Assembly: GCA_028751875.1 (NCBI GenBank)
Contig: CM054157.1
Location: 53,996,229 to 54,060,228, forward strand
Direction: 5' to 3'
From: Rapana venosa
Taxonomy: Eukaryota > Mollusca > Gastropoda > Neogastropoda > Muricidae
DNA length: 64,000 nucleotides
The notes beneath the pieces are model-generated. The model saw nothing but the letters and a program-made list of their open reading frames with translations, did not search any database and was not told the DNA's origin. The number at the start of each line of letters is the position of its first letter. Position 1 is the first letter of the stretch. The translations under genes and the position numbers were made by a program. This document shows, in pieces, positions 31,301 through 42,632 of the stretch.

Positions 31301-33000
31301 CCCATTCTCAGATCAAAATGAACTAAAATGGAGAATCCCTCTGGTGGAATGTAAGCACAACATAAAAACCATCTTTTTAAAGTCCAAAACAGTTTTTATC
31401 AATAAGAAATAACAAAAAATTTGTTATGCCACTTTAATCATTTTTACAAATGATGAACTCATCTTTTTTAAAAAACCCGACCCCCCTGAAGCCCTTTCCT
31501 TTTTTTGTAAACTTGTTGCGGTTACAAACAATGTAAACCCCTAAATATTTTGGCTCCAAATTCCACAAATTCTAACCCAAAAAAAAAAATCAAAGTTGTA
31601 ATACGAACGAAATCATAATCTTTGATTTTTGAAAGCAGCCATTAAAATCCAGAAAGAAAAAAAAGGGTTTGTTTACTTACAAAAGATGAATTTTTTACAC
31701 ATGCCCCACATTCTATCATCTTGTACTAAACATCGGAGTATCCATTTTATTCATCAACAAAAAACGCTTTATCCCCCTGACTGTCAATCATTCCTTAACC
31801 TTCACGTGCTCTCCAAAACGTAACAATTCACCCCCAATTTTCCTGTCAAAACCCTTTTACGGCATGAATGTCAAGTCAGGTGCTCTTGTGGGGCAAACAT
31901 TTTTTCTACCCCGAAAATTGGTGCGATCCCTAGGCGGCCAATTTCATTTTTTTTTCAGTAAGTCTTATTTCGGTCAAGATAGTGTCGGGTTCCCCCAATG
32001 ACAAAGGGGGGCAAAAAACCATGAAGCATTTTTTTCCGTGTTTTCGGTTTTTTTTTAGAGAGGAGTCAGTTTCCCTCTTATTGCGTGCGAGTGGGGAAGT
32101 CTCCCCAATAAAACTCGCTGCCTTTTAACTTTCTTTTTCTTTAAGTATTTTGACTTTGCCTTTTTAGAACAGCAACTGCTATAATCGGGGGGTCAGGGTT
32201 TTCCACTTTGAGGGTGGACTCTGTAAAAATTTTATGGTCTGGCCCTTTCCAGGTGTCAGTCAACAATCTCTAACATGCTTCACATTCATCATTTGTTTCC
32301 CTTAGGGTTTTCTTTAGCCATGGAAGATCAGTTGTTACGCTTTGACCTGCCCTCTAAGTCATCGTTTTTTGTTCTTGTAAAATCCCGTTCATAAGGTCGT
32401 GTTTGGGCTTTGTCAGTTCCCCCGGGTTTTTGTGTCGAGATCACTCACCTCCTCTCTAAAACCCCCCACCCTTGTGCCCAAAAAATCTGTTCCATAAAAA
32501 ATTATATTTTTTCCATCCCTTTTTCCCTTTTCAGTTATTATTTTTGAAAAAATTTTATAGTTCTAATCCTGCAGCGTTTTTCCATCGGAGAAAGGGGGGA
32601 AGTTGCCCATGTCGAGAAACCCGTTTTTTGTCCGTACTGGTCGCCGTTCCCCCATGGTCGTCGTGTCTGCCTAAGGGGTTTGGCTTTGGGTGTAAAGGCC
32701 CCGGGGCTGCTCAATGCCAATCGTTTTAAAAAGCCCCCCCAAAACTCAGGGTGAGGAGAGGTGGGTAACACGTCAACCGGGGGCGCAGTGTCGAGTGGCG
32801 AAGGCATGGCGGGTTTTTCCCCGGTCTTTTCAACTAAAAAGCCCGGTATAAGGCTCGAAGAACCCCAACCCGGTCGAAATACAACGGTCCAGAAAGGATG
32901 GTATCTTGTGTACCTTCTTGCCCAAAATTCAAAACAGGTACGTCACTTATGGCAATGTCTACCTTGCTGTGATGTTTTTCTGCAACCTGCACGATCGCAA
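28360..33000 (-). mobile_element. LINE G: non-LTR retrotransposon, right arm only, badly degraded
   Basis: About 4.6 kb without counterpart in the left arm. The minus strand contains 'GPDGIGGEVIKNYNNRFAG' (near 30260), an 'FPEAWTNHLLPLFKKGDTK' block (near 30160) and a 'HGAISLQAFECLRYLQ' block leading into an ADD catalytic box ('LADDIFF', 29592-29603). The order is standard RT: fingers, palm, ADD. A linker resembling 'SKKFWDTIQKAF' precedes it near 30500. The upstream 5' half (31.0-33.0 kb) would contain the endonuclease, but I cannot read it reliably. Homopolymer expansions break the frame every few tens of bases. I recall close relatives as common in molluscs and fish but cannot name the clade. 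The exact ends are uncertain because both lie beside microsatellites. Confidence 0.7.
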
Positions 33001-33449
33001 GATCAGTTCACCCCCCCGAGGGAGAGAGAGGAGAGAGAGGAGTATTGTGGGTTTGGTGTGTTTCAGAGATGGTAAAAATATATAAATTTTCAAAAAGAGC
33101 GACACGTCAACACTTTGATTTTCTACAAATTTTATGTAAGATAAACAAATAAATCAATACCATACTTCACACAATTAAAACAAGGAAGTAATTTTTAAAA
33201 ACCCCGCCAAAAGTTAAGGTAATTGGAGAGATAAGAGAAAAGAGGAGTGTGTGTGTGTTTCGGGATAACATGAACTTTTATCCCAAAGCAGTAACCATCA
33301 CCGCAACACTTATTTTGTTATCTCATGCAAATTGTATATAATGATAATGAAATAAACTCAATACTTATATAATCACAAAATTTAAAAAAAGAAGAGAGAA
33401 AGGGAGGACCCAAATTAAAAGGTCATGGAGAGAGAAAGAGAGAGAGAGG

Positions 33450-33499
<50 letters not shown>

Positions 33500-33545
33500 G
33501 AGAGAGAGGGGAGATTTTAGAGAGAGAGAGAGAGAGAGGCAAACC
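33001..33545 (-). repeat. Right-arm copies of the roughly 200-bp modules with (GA)n
   Basis: 33040-33229 and 33230-33425 are the reverse complements of the 13684-13907 and 13481-13683 modules. They share 'cttgttttaattgtgtga', 'tacaatttgcatgag' and similar blocks. (GA)n occupies 33430-33540. Confidence 0.75.
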
Positions 33546-33939
33546 CCAAACGAAAATTTTATTTCACAGGGTAAATGTTTAAGTAACAAAAACGTTTTTC
33601 AAATGAAAAGAAAAAAAAAAAGCGAAGAAAAGCAAAGCATAATTATGATAAATATGAAAAACACACAATGATATAACAAATACACGAGAGGAGATAGAGA
33701 CGAGACAGATAGACGACAGACAGACAGATAGACGGCGGGAGGTAGGCAGGCAGGCGGGAAAGGGGCACAGCAGACAGGCATTTAGATACAGACAGAAGAA
33801 CAGAGGTACAGAAATCTGAATAGAGACAGAATAGCGAGACAGAGAGAGGGAAAAAAGAATTATGGAAAGCGGAAAAAGTGTTGTATTAATGCATCTTGGG
33901 AAAGGAGATATGTTGTATCACATTGTTCATCAAAAAGAT
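33546..33939 (-). repeat. LINE E 3' UTR, right copy, with (GACA)n
   Basis: Reverse complement of 12915-13350. It includes the 'ttttatttcacagg' end region and a GACA/GA tract at about 33690-33850. The match is clear but indel-rich. Confidence 0.8.
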
Positions 33940-34735
33940 TTTAAATAATAATAATAAAAATAATAATATAAAATAAAATAATAATAATAATAAGAATAAT
34001 AATAAAAAAATAATAAAATGGGATTTAATAGGGGCCGAATCTTGAAAACAAACAAATCGAAGCGCTTGACCATATATTTACGCGCATGCAACTTTCTAAA
34101 TATTAATAAAGAACATATTTCAAATTTATGCACGTGTATGTACCCCCCCCCACACACACACACACACACACACACACCGCAAACACACTTAGGAGATGAA
34201 GGATGCTGTTGAAAGGGTAGAGACGGATATAAGGGAAAAGTGTCAGGTAGGAAATAAGTGTTTTGAGGCTGGATTTGAAGGTATCAAGTGAAGGTTTTTG
34301 GCGAAGTGAAAGAGGGAGGTCATTCCACGTGGACGGACCAGAAACAGAAAAAAATCGACAGCCAACAGTGGTATATTTGAATCTGGGTGTTCGAAAGCAC
34401 AAAGTATCTGCGGCTGAACGAAGGGAACAGGATGGGGTGTACAGGTGAAGACAGTTACAAAGATAAAATGGTGCAGATTAGTGGAGACATTTGAAACAGA
34501 GGGTATTGATTTTATACTCCAGTCTTTGTGAGACTGGCAGCCAGTGAAGAGATCGCAGAAGACGAGTGATGTGTTCGGATTTTTTCTTTCTTACGACCAG
34601 TCGAGCTGCAGAGTTTTGTATGCCTTGAAGAGAGTGGATGGATGATGCTGGTAGGCCAGCCTAAAGAGAATTACAGTTGACTTAACGTGAAAGAATGAGA
34701 GCTGTGACGAGCTTGGAAGTTGCATCAGTGTTCCC
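33940..34735 (-). mobile_element. LINE B copy 3: L2-like 3' fragment, right arm only
   Basis: A minus-strand L2 3' end inserted in the LINE E 3' UTR. (ATT)n tail at 33945-34018, the 'ccgaatcttg' tail segment, a CA tract at 34150-34176, then the C-terminal RT codons 'GCRFFSVSGPSTWNDLPLSL' and 'RQKPSLDTFKSSLKT' (34270-34400). Homology to the other L2 copies stops near 34731 after 'cttggaagttgcatcagtg'. The left arm has no insertion here (empty site about 12918-12930). I could not define a clean target-site duplication. Confidence 0.82.
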
Positions 34736-35229
34736 CGTCTGGTTTTGCAGCAATGAATGCCTAAGGTTGTTATTTGCTGCTTAATCTGAGGAGCAACCAT
34801 GTACTGTTTTTGACAAAATTCAAGTGCGAGCATAGCTCTATAGTCCGTGGCTCTCACTGTCATGGTAGCAGCACAACACACACTAGATTTGATTGATAGG
34901 GGTGGTGTCAGTTCGTGAATCACGTGCAATTTGTTGAACGGCAGCAGGGTGAGATTAAAAAGGTTTACAAAGACCAGCACAGTCAGGCAAACACAATTCA
35001 TAAGTCGAATCGAAATTTTGAACAATTCGAACAAAGATGAAAATTATAAATCGAAATATCTCAAAATGTAGATAATAACAAGGAAAAATGTTCTGACCAA
35101 ATAACTCAGGGTGAAAACATGAACAAGAAGATGTAAAAATTTCTGGAAAGGAATCAGAAAAACACACACACCCAGCACTCAAACACAGAGCCACACACAG
35201 TGCTGCTGACAGGCGCAAAGGCAGATAAA
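34736..35229. other. Unassigned sequence attached to L2 copy 3
   Basis: About 490 bases with no counterpart in the left arm and no match to L2. A minus-strand frame at 34955-35218 begins with a signal-peptide-like hydrophobic stretch ('MRLSAALCVALCLSAGCVCF'), but the remainder is an AT-rich compositional mix with no recognised domain. I do not call it a gene. Confidence 0.4.
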
Positions 35230-36975
35230 TCTCTCTTGATAGATTGTTCTATTTTTTTCAGATTAGTTTAATGTTTTAATTGGTAGAGAAGCCTATTCCA
35301 CAGCCAGCCCCCAGTATATGCTAGACTTGATTTGAATAGTGTTATCTTAGGTAGAGGTAGATTAATCAAATGAGAGTGTCTAAAATCGTTTACTGTGAAG
35401 ATGCTTTGTAATAAAGATGGGGCATTTCCATGCAAGATTTTATGCATCAAAACTCCTTTATTGAAAAGGAGCTTGGACTTAAGGGGAAGAATATTAATAT
35501 CTGAATGGTCAGCAACTGTTAAAGATGATGATTTATTTTTTGATAAGCTTTAGGGCGCGTTTATGCACCCTCACTATTAATTTAAGTAAATTATTGCTGG
35601 CCATATCCCACAGTGTAGATGCATAATCTATTGCTTTTTGAATAAAAGAATAAATGAATATTTTTCTGACATGCAGAGTTAGGAAGTTTTTATCTTACGG
35701 AGTTGGTATATTTTTGAGGCAATGTTATTTGACAGGTTTTGGATGTGGCCAGACCATAATAGGTTGTTGTCAATAGTTATTCCTAAAATTTTGTGATTTG
35801 AAACTTCTGCAAATTTTTCATTGCCAATGTAGAGAAATGGTAGATTGCTATTAAGGTTCTGTGTTTCTGTCTTGTGGAAATGAGCATAAATTTAGTTTTC
35901 TTTGGATGAAAGGCCATATGGTTCAAGTGAGTCCATTCCAAAAGTACAGTTATATCTTCTTGCAAATTGCGAAAGACTTCAAACGAGTTAACATGGTTAA
36001 TATCAATAGTGGTGTCATCTGCAAATAAATCACAGGAAGCTTTAGTAAATAAGGGAAGATCATTATTTTAAATAGGAAATAATAGGGGACCCAGAATAGA
36101 ACCCTGTGGGACACCAAATGTATTGGGTAGAAAAGTCAAAAAGTTTTTATTGACATAAACTTTTTGTTGTCTTTTAGAAAGGATGGAATATATCAGATTT
36201 AAGGTATCAGAGGATAGTTTGTAATATACAAGTTTCCTTATTAGCAGATTGTGGTCGATAACATCAAAAGCCTTTGCAAAATCTATGAAAAGAACTCCAT
36301 TAAATTCCTTTTTATTCATATTAACTAACCATCTGTCTTTAAGTTTTACAAGGGCAGTGTGGCATGAGTGATTTGCTCTGAACCCAGACTGATTGGGAAG
36401 AATAAGGCTGTTTTCATTTAAATGAGTAAGTAGGCATTTATTAATGTGTTGTTCTAAAAGTTTTGAAAGGACAGATAGAATGGAGATGGGTCTGTTCGAT
36501 CTCCTAATTTATACAAAGGAATAATTTTACTCTGCTTAAACATATTTGGAAATGTATTTTTCCTTATACAAATATCATAGATGTATGTAAGTTTGTCAGC
36601 TATAACTGGTGCAGCTAATTTCAGGATTCTACCATTCAAGCCATCTAGGCCGTAAGTTGCTGTTTGCTTCATACTTTTTAAAGCAGTAAATACTTCATGC
36701 ACACCAATACATGGAATTCTTAGTTCAGAATTAATATTTTTGTTGCAGCAGAATGCTTTGAAAACATTCAAGTCATTAGTTTTTGAGTTATCATTGTTTA
36801 TTATTCCATCTGAGATAGTTGCAAAGTGGTGGTTTAAGTCATCAGCAGAGATTTCATCTAAAACGTTTTCTGTTTTATTGCAATTCTTTTTGGTGAGAAG
36901 GTTCACAGCTTTCCATACAGACTTGCTGTTTTTCTTTTTGATCATTAGATCTTCAAAGTATTTCTTTTTTTCAGC
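35230..36975 (-). mobile_element. LINE E, right copy, segment 1 (C-terminus through linker)
   Basis: Minus-strand reading gives 'HGNAPSLLQSIFTVNDFRHS' (35430), 'EDITVLLEWTHLNHMAFHPK' (35950), 'FGVPQGSILGPLLFPI' (36110), 'FNGVLFIDFAKAFDVIDHNL' (36290) and 'YGLDGLNGRILKLAAPVIAD' (36640). At 36199-36202 there is a single TTAA where the left copy carries the piggyBac element. The RT frames are open for only 60-160 codons at a time. It continues beyond the SINE at 37174. Confidence 0.9.
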
Positions 36976-36987
36976 GCATAGTAGGTA
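36976..36987. repeat. Target-site duplication of the SINE (left)
   Basis: 'gcatagtaggta' is repeated exactly at 37162-37173. The left arm has the empty site at 9662-9675. Confidence 0.88.
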
Positions 36988-37161
36988 AAAGGTAAAAAAG
37001 GTAAAGGTGTCCCATAACCTATAAGGTTGTAGGGAGAGCGAGGCGTCCGAGACCTCACTTTTCTAGGGCCAGTGTATTGAGGGCGGCGCCCATCTCCTCT
37101 CCCTCGCTGCTTTACCTTCCTTGACCCTAAAGAGGACAGATACCCATTTACAGCTGGGTGA
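36988..37161 (+). mobile_element. Short SINE-like insertion, right arm only
   Basis: A 174-bp element begins 'aaaggtaaaaaaggtaaagg' and contains 'gagcgaggcgtccgagacct' and 'gggcggcgcccatctcct', with a GC-rich core. It ends 'acccatttacagctgggtg', which can fold into a short hairpin. It is bounded by a 12-bp duplication. There is no coding capacity and I cannot see a clear pol III A/B box pair. Size, duplication and lack of a frame fit a SINE. The purine-rich 'aaaggtaaaa' end would be the tail if it is in reverse orientation. Confidence 0.8.
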
Positions 37162-37173
37162 GCATAGTAGGTA
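37162..37173. repeat. Target-site duplication of the SINE (right)
   Basis: Second exact copy of 'gcatagtaggta'. Confidence 0.88.
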
Positions 37174-38200
37174 GGTTACATAATTTCTTTGCATTTTATA
37201 TTCTTGATTCCTTCCTTTTTTCAAATAATAATCTCTGTGATAAATATGTTTCTGTATTTCTTTTGTCAGCCATAGAGGTTTGGATTCGTAGTTGACTCTT
37301 TTAGTTTGAAGAGAAGCATGCTTCTTATAAATACTGTATAAAATATTGTACCATAGTTCTATGGACTGATTCGGGTCAGTACAGTGATATACATGGTTTA
37401 AAGGCGAGTTTAATAGATCTGAAATAAATTCATTATTATGAAAATTAGAAAAATTCTTATAAGTGATAATATTTGTGATTCTTTTTTGGAAATTTTAACC
37501 CTTTTTAACACCTCGTAACACAGAGGGGGAAATGATCACTAAAACCCAAATTTTTGGGAACCATTTATTTTATGATTAAATTTTGGTTATTAACATATTA
37601 TTATCAATTAAAGCCTTAGAATTTTTTATTACACGATTTGGTGTTTTTTATTAATGCTTTAAATTGAAAGCTAAAGTCTGTGTCACCTGTTATTAGCTTT
37701 AAATAAATCAATATTAAAAACACCTAATAGTATAATATCTTTTGAATCTTCATTAATGTCATATCTCATAGAATAGTAGTTATCAATCCACTCTGAAGTT
37801 TCTGTATGATTTCTATAAAGAAAACATATAAGAACTGGCTTGGACTGTTTTATTTTAACTTCTATCCATAATGTTTCTACACTATGCTTCACTAAATTAC
37901 ACATGCGTTTGTTTAAACTGTATCGACTGATGAATGTAAACTACTAAACCAGTTTCACGAAAACGAGTAGGATCTCTGCAGATTAATTTATATCCTGGTA
38001 TTGAAATATCATTATCAGAAATGTGAGAAGCTATGTGTGTTTCTGAAAAGCCAAATAAGTAAAAAATTTTCCCTGTATTCGATAATATTGATTTAAATTC
38101 TGTTACTTTGTTTATTGCATGATTGATATTTAAATGACCAATGCGTAGACCCTCTTTAAATAACCAGGGCTTGATTGTGTTTAGACATAATTATTAGGAA
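37174..38200 (-). mobile_element. LINE E, right copy, segment 2 (endonuclease and linker)
   Basis: The minus strand reads an endonuclease: 'VLICFLYRNHTETSEWIDNY' (37840), 'DSKDIILLGVFNIDLFKANN' (37740) and, towards 38150, the 'LFKEGLRIGHLNI' block. The LINE D empty site lies at about 37591-37605. The glycine-aspartate of the GDFN motif reads 'GVFN' here, a likely inactivating change or sequence error. Confidence 0.88.
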
Positions 38201-38535
38201 AGTTGACAGAAATGAAAATTAGGTAAGGGTAGATAACAATAATGCAAAAGCAAAAAAAAAAACCCCGAAAAAACAACTGATCCGTAACTCTAGAGTTTAT
38301 TTGGAAAAAAGGGAGAGAACCCCCCCTCCACAAAAAACCCACCAAGAGAAGTAACTCTCGAAATCAGAAAATTACTCCCAAAATCCACAATTTCCGGAGG
38401 CAGAAACTTTTCAGCAACCAGAAAATTTAAGAACCAACGTTCTCTGTCCGTGAATCCAAAGCCACCAAGTAGTCAATAAATTTCATGACAACATCCTACA
38501 TCGACAATGTTTGTTCACCAGTACATGTGCACGCC

Positions 38536-38582
<47 letters not shown>

Positions 38583-38745
38583 GCACGCACGCACGCACGC
38601 ATCCATCAAATATGCATTCATCCGAATGAAAAGTACACGTGCTCTCACTCGCCTGTAAGAAGCATAACATGCATGCCTCCGTCTGGATCAGCGCCACACA
38701 GCACCCTGTCAGCCCACACAGCAGAGAGAGAAGAGAGAGGAGAGA

Positions 38746-38778
<33 letters not shown>

Positions 38779-38823
38779 GGGGGGGGGGGGCGAGAAGAGA
38801 GGTAGAGTGTGTGTGTGTGTGTG

Positions 38824-38869
<46 letters not shown>

Positions 38870-39103
38870 CAAGGATAATACTAAATATATTATATAGTTC
38901 TCAAGACAGCACAGGATCACCATCAATATTCTTTTCGAACATACTCGTACAAATTAAACGTCATGAAAATAAAATAAGCCTAATACCAATACACTCATAC
39001 AATAAGGAAAAAAGATCACTAAAGTCATAAAATGAACATCTACACATTGTAAGAGAGAGAGATAGTTGGGGGTGGGGGGAATGAGAGAGAGTGGGTGAGA
39101 AGG

Positions 39104-39152
<49 letters not shown>

Positions 39153-39387
39153 TAAAGATAATGCTTTTTGTTTGTAAACAAACAAACAAAAACGACATAG
39201 AAAAAAAAATACTGGATATAATTCTCAAAACAGCACATCATCACTGTCAACACTCTTTTTGATTAGATTCGTACAGATTAATACATATTATTGTTATGAT
39301 AGATATATTTCTTATAACTACATTGTAATTTTTTTTTAAAAGCTTTCACTTTGATAAACTAACTTAACAACAATGACAATTTAAAAG

Positions 39388-39468
<81 letters not shown>

Positions 39469-39639
39469 ACAGACAGACAGACAGACAGATAGACGGACAG
39501 ACAGACAGACAAAGAGTGAGAGAGATAGAAGACAATGGTTTGGCAGATAGAAAGGTGAAGGGGAAGGGCAGGGCAGATAGGTAAGATGAAAAGGGCAGAT
39601 AGGTAAGGGAGGATATGCAACTTTGTTTTTAAGGCTATG
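38201..39639. repeat. Right-arm microsatellite and module block
   Basis: Reverse complement of 6046-7339. It contains CA/CG-rich tracts (38525-38600), (GA)n and G runs (38722-38800), (GT)n (38805-38868 and 39106-39149) and (GA)n/(GACA)n (39389-39515), separated by the two roughly 200-bp modules. Frames across it are low-complexity artefacts. Confidence 0.9.
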
Positions 39640-42270
39640 GACTGTGTTATTGTTGATGTATCAAGTGAGTTGATGATTGACTTATGTAGATTGTTATTTA
39701 TTGATGTTGTTTAACTGTATCAGGAAGGGAGATCCACAGCATAGAGCCTGAATAATAACTAGATTTGAATAAGTCTCTTCTTAAAAATGGGGACACTAGG
39801 CTTTATAGTATTTCTGGATTGGTTCAGGTTTGGAATTTGTCTTTTAAGTATGATGAACAGTTCCTGTCATGATCTTGAACATCATGACTCCTTTGTTATA
39901 TTTTAATCTTTTGTGTAAGGGGAGAGTGATTAATTGAGTATGGTGGGCTCTAATAAGCTTGTCTTTTTTCAAAGGACTAGTTTGAGAGCACATTTATATA
40001 GACTCAGTAACGGTTTCATAGTGTTTGCACTGGCAGAATGTCACAGGGTAGCAGCATATTTTATTGAGGATTGTAAATAAGATTGGAAGAATAGTTTCCT
40101 TGAATGAAAGTCAAGAAAGTGCTTGATTTTAGAAACTTGGTATACTCTATGGGATATGTATTTGCATAGATGAGATATGTGGTAGAACCATCTGAGATTT
40201 TCATCAATTGTTACCCTTAGAATCTTGTGGTGATAGGTTTGTTAAATCACTTCCTTTTTAATTTTGATAGGAGTAAGTTTATGGGTTAAGTTTTGACACT
40301 TTAGTCTAGTGGTAATAAGCATGCATTTGTTTTCGGGGGTGTAAAGACATATGAATTTGTTTGGTCCATTCCATCAGCTGATCAACACATTTTTTAATGC
40401 GTCTGCTAGAGAGTTAAGGTTATTGTGGTTCGTATGAATAGTTGTGTCATCAGCAAATAGTTCGCATTTGGATTTGATGTGGAGAATGATGTCGTTTATG
40501 TATAATGAAAAGATAATAAGTCCTAGTATGAATCCTTGTGGTACTCCATAATTGATGGCCTGTAGTTTGGATGTAGTTGTCCCTATTGAGACACACTGTT
40601 GCTGTTTTCTAAATACGAGCAGTAGTTCTAAGGTATGGTTAAGTGAAATGGTACAGGTCTATTTTTTTATGAGAAGTGTGGGGGTCAATTGTGACCAAGC
40701 TTTTTTGAGATCTACAAATAGTACTCAAACAAAATTTTTGTCATTAATGCTAGATAGCCAGTTGTCTACATACTAATCAGTGCAATATGACATGAGTGAC
40801 CTTGTCTAAATCAAGACTGATTAGGGTGAATAAGTTGGTAGTATCTAAATGACGGACTAGGTGATTGTTTATATGTTGTTCGAAGGGTTTGGAAAGGATA
40901 TATATGATGGAAATTGGTCTATAGTTTGAAGGGTCTGAAGTGTCACCAGACTTGTAGATGTGGATTACTTAAGCTGTTTTGAAGGCATTGGGGAAATGTG
41001 TTTTTTCAAGACAAAAGTTAAATATAAATAATGGTGTGTGTGTGATAACTGGACATGATAGCTTCAATATTCTCATTTCTATTTCATCAAGACCTTGCGT
41101 TCTTGATTGTTTGAGATGAGTTAGGTAACCATAGACCTCAAAAACATACATTAATGGAATGTGAAGTTTTGAATGAGTATGCTTTCCTTTCAAGTATTGT
41201 TTAGTTCATTGAGTTTTATTGGATTTTTGATTCATCTTTCTAATGATGTTAGTAGAGCTTTAAAGAAATGATTGTTACGTTGTTCAGCAGTAACGTCTTT
41301 TTTTACATTTGTTTTGGAGGTGCTTGTTTGTTTAGTTATTTGATTTATGGCTCGCCATACAGTCTTTGAGTTTTGTTTGGTAGATAGTAAGTCTTGGAAA
41401 GATTTCTTTTTTCTCGATGTTTTTGTGAGTTTATGGCATTTCCTAATTTTTTGACTCTTCATAATATTTATGTTCTTTTTAAATGTCTCTAAGATAGCAT
41501 GCTTGTTCTAGTTCCTTAGTGAGCCAAAGTGGTTTTGGGGTATATTTGATCATAATGATTTTAGTGGTGCATGTTTGTTGTAAATAGCAGTAGAAGTATT
41601 TATTTTTTCTCCAAAATTCTATGGCTAAGTCTAGATCAGTAATGATGAATGCTTCCGAAAGAATGGTGTTGCTCACATCTTAAAGGAAAAGATTCTCATC
41701 AAATTTAGCATGGAACAAATATGATATTTTGTGGCCAGGTTTGGGGGATTTTTTTCTTTTTTGGACCACATGATACAGATTGGTAAGTGATTGCTGAAAT
41801 TTTATAGACTGGGATAACTTTCACAATTTTGTTACGGTTAGTACATGTTATGGTCAATTATTGTGCTTCAGTTGGGGTGTGACTCTCATGGATAAATTAA
41901 TAGTTGGTGGTGGTTGTATGAATTTATTAATTGGTCCATTGATTATTTAGGTTTGCAAGATCAATAATAAAGTCTCCTAATAAGATCATTTCGCTCTGAT
42001 TCTAATAGGACTGTATTCATCATGGAGTCAAATTTGTCACTCCAGTTTTTTTTTCTTTTTGTTAAGTTCCTATAGCAGATTACAATTACAATCGGTTTGG
42101 CACCTTTTATAGAAACATCAATCCATATGGATTCGAAATCATCATGGTCTAAATGGAGAAGACGCTTGAAGGTTCTGGTCTCAATAATATAGATTAGGAT
42201 TCCTGTTTCTTTGGGATTTTGTTGATCTTTACGCAGGATTTTATATACCCTAGAATATAAATATCAGTAT
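39640..42270 (-). mobile_element. LINE C1, right copy
   Basis: Minus-strand counterpart of 3385-6045. Legible blocks are 'LAIEFWRKNKYFYCYLQQTC' (41610), 'SKTVWRAINQITKQTSTSKT' (41370), 'SRTQGLDEIEMRILKLSCPV' (41110) and 'NFCLEKTHFPNAFKTA' (41010). The palm sequence includes the FADD-equivalent near 40460 ('tcatcagcaaatag' on the plus strand). It has the same truncation and the same neighbours as the left copy, with different private stops. Confidence 0.88.
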
Positions 42271-42308
42271 CCATTATGTGGTCTGAAAGTCTCGACTTAG
42301 ATAGCCCT

Positions 42309-42310
42309 AG

Positions 42311-42396
<86 letters not shown>

Positions 42397-42419
42397 TAAT
42401 AATAATAATAATAATAATA
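42309..42419. repeat. (ATA)n microsatellite, LINE B tail
   Basis: About 110 bases of AAT/ATA repeats with two TGA interruptions, longer than the left-arm tail at 3281-3345. Confidence 0.95.
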
Positions 42420-42550
42420 TATGGAATTTATATCGCGCTAAATCTTGTAAAACAAGCAAATCAAAGCGCTTGCTCTCAACTCATTCATGCGCATGCAACT
42501 TTTCTCAAATATAATAAACATTATATTTCAAAATGTATGCACGCGTACGT

Positions 42551-42567
42551 GCACACACACACACACG

Positions 42568-42625
<58 letters not shown>

Positions 42626-42632
42626 CACACAC
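42551..42632. repeat. (CA)n microsatellite in the LINE B 3' UTR
   Basis: CA tract with CG and AA interruptions at the same place in the L2 tail as 3082-3150. Confidence 0.95.

Noticed and set aside
34955..35218. Possible small secreted cysteine-containing protein
   Set aside because: Only the hydrophobic start is suggestive. There is no recognisable mature domain, it lies inside a TE-associated insertion, and it has no copy in the other arm.
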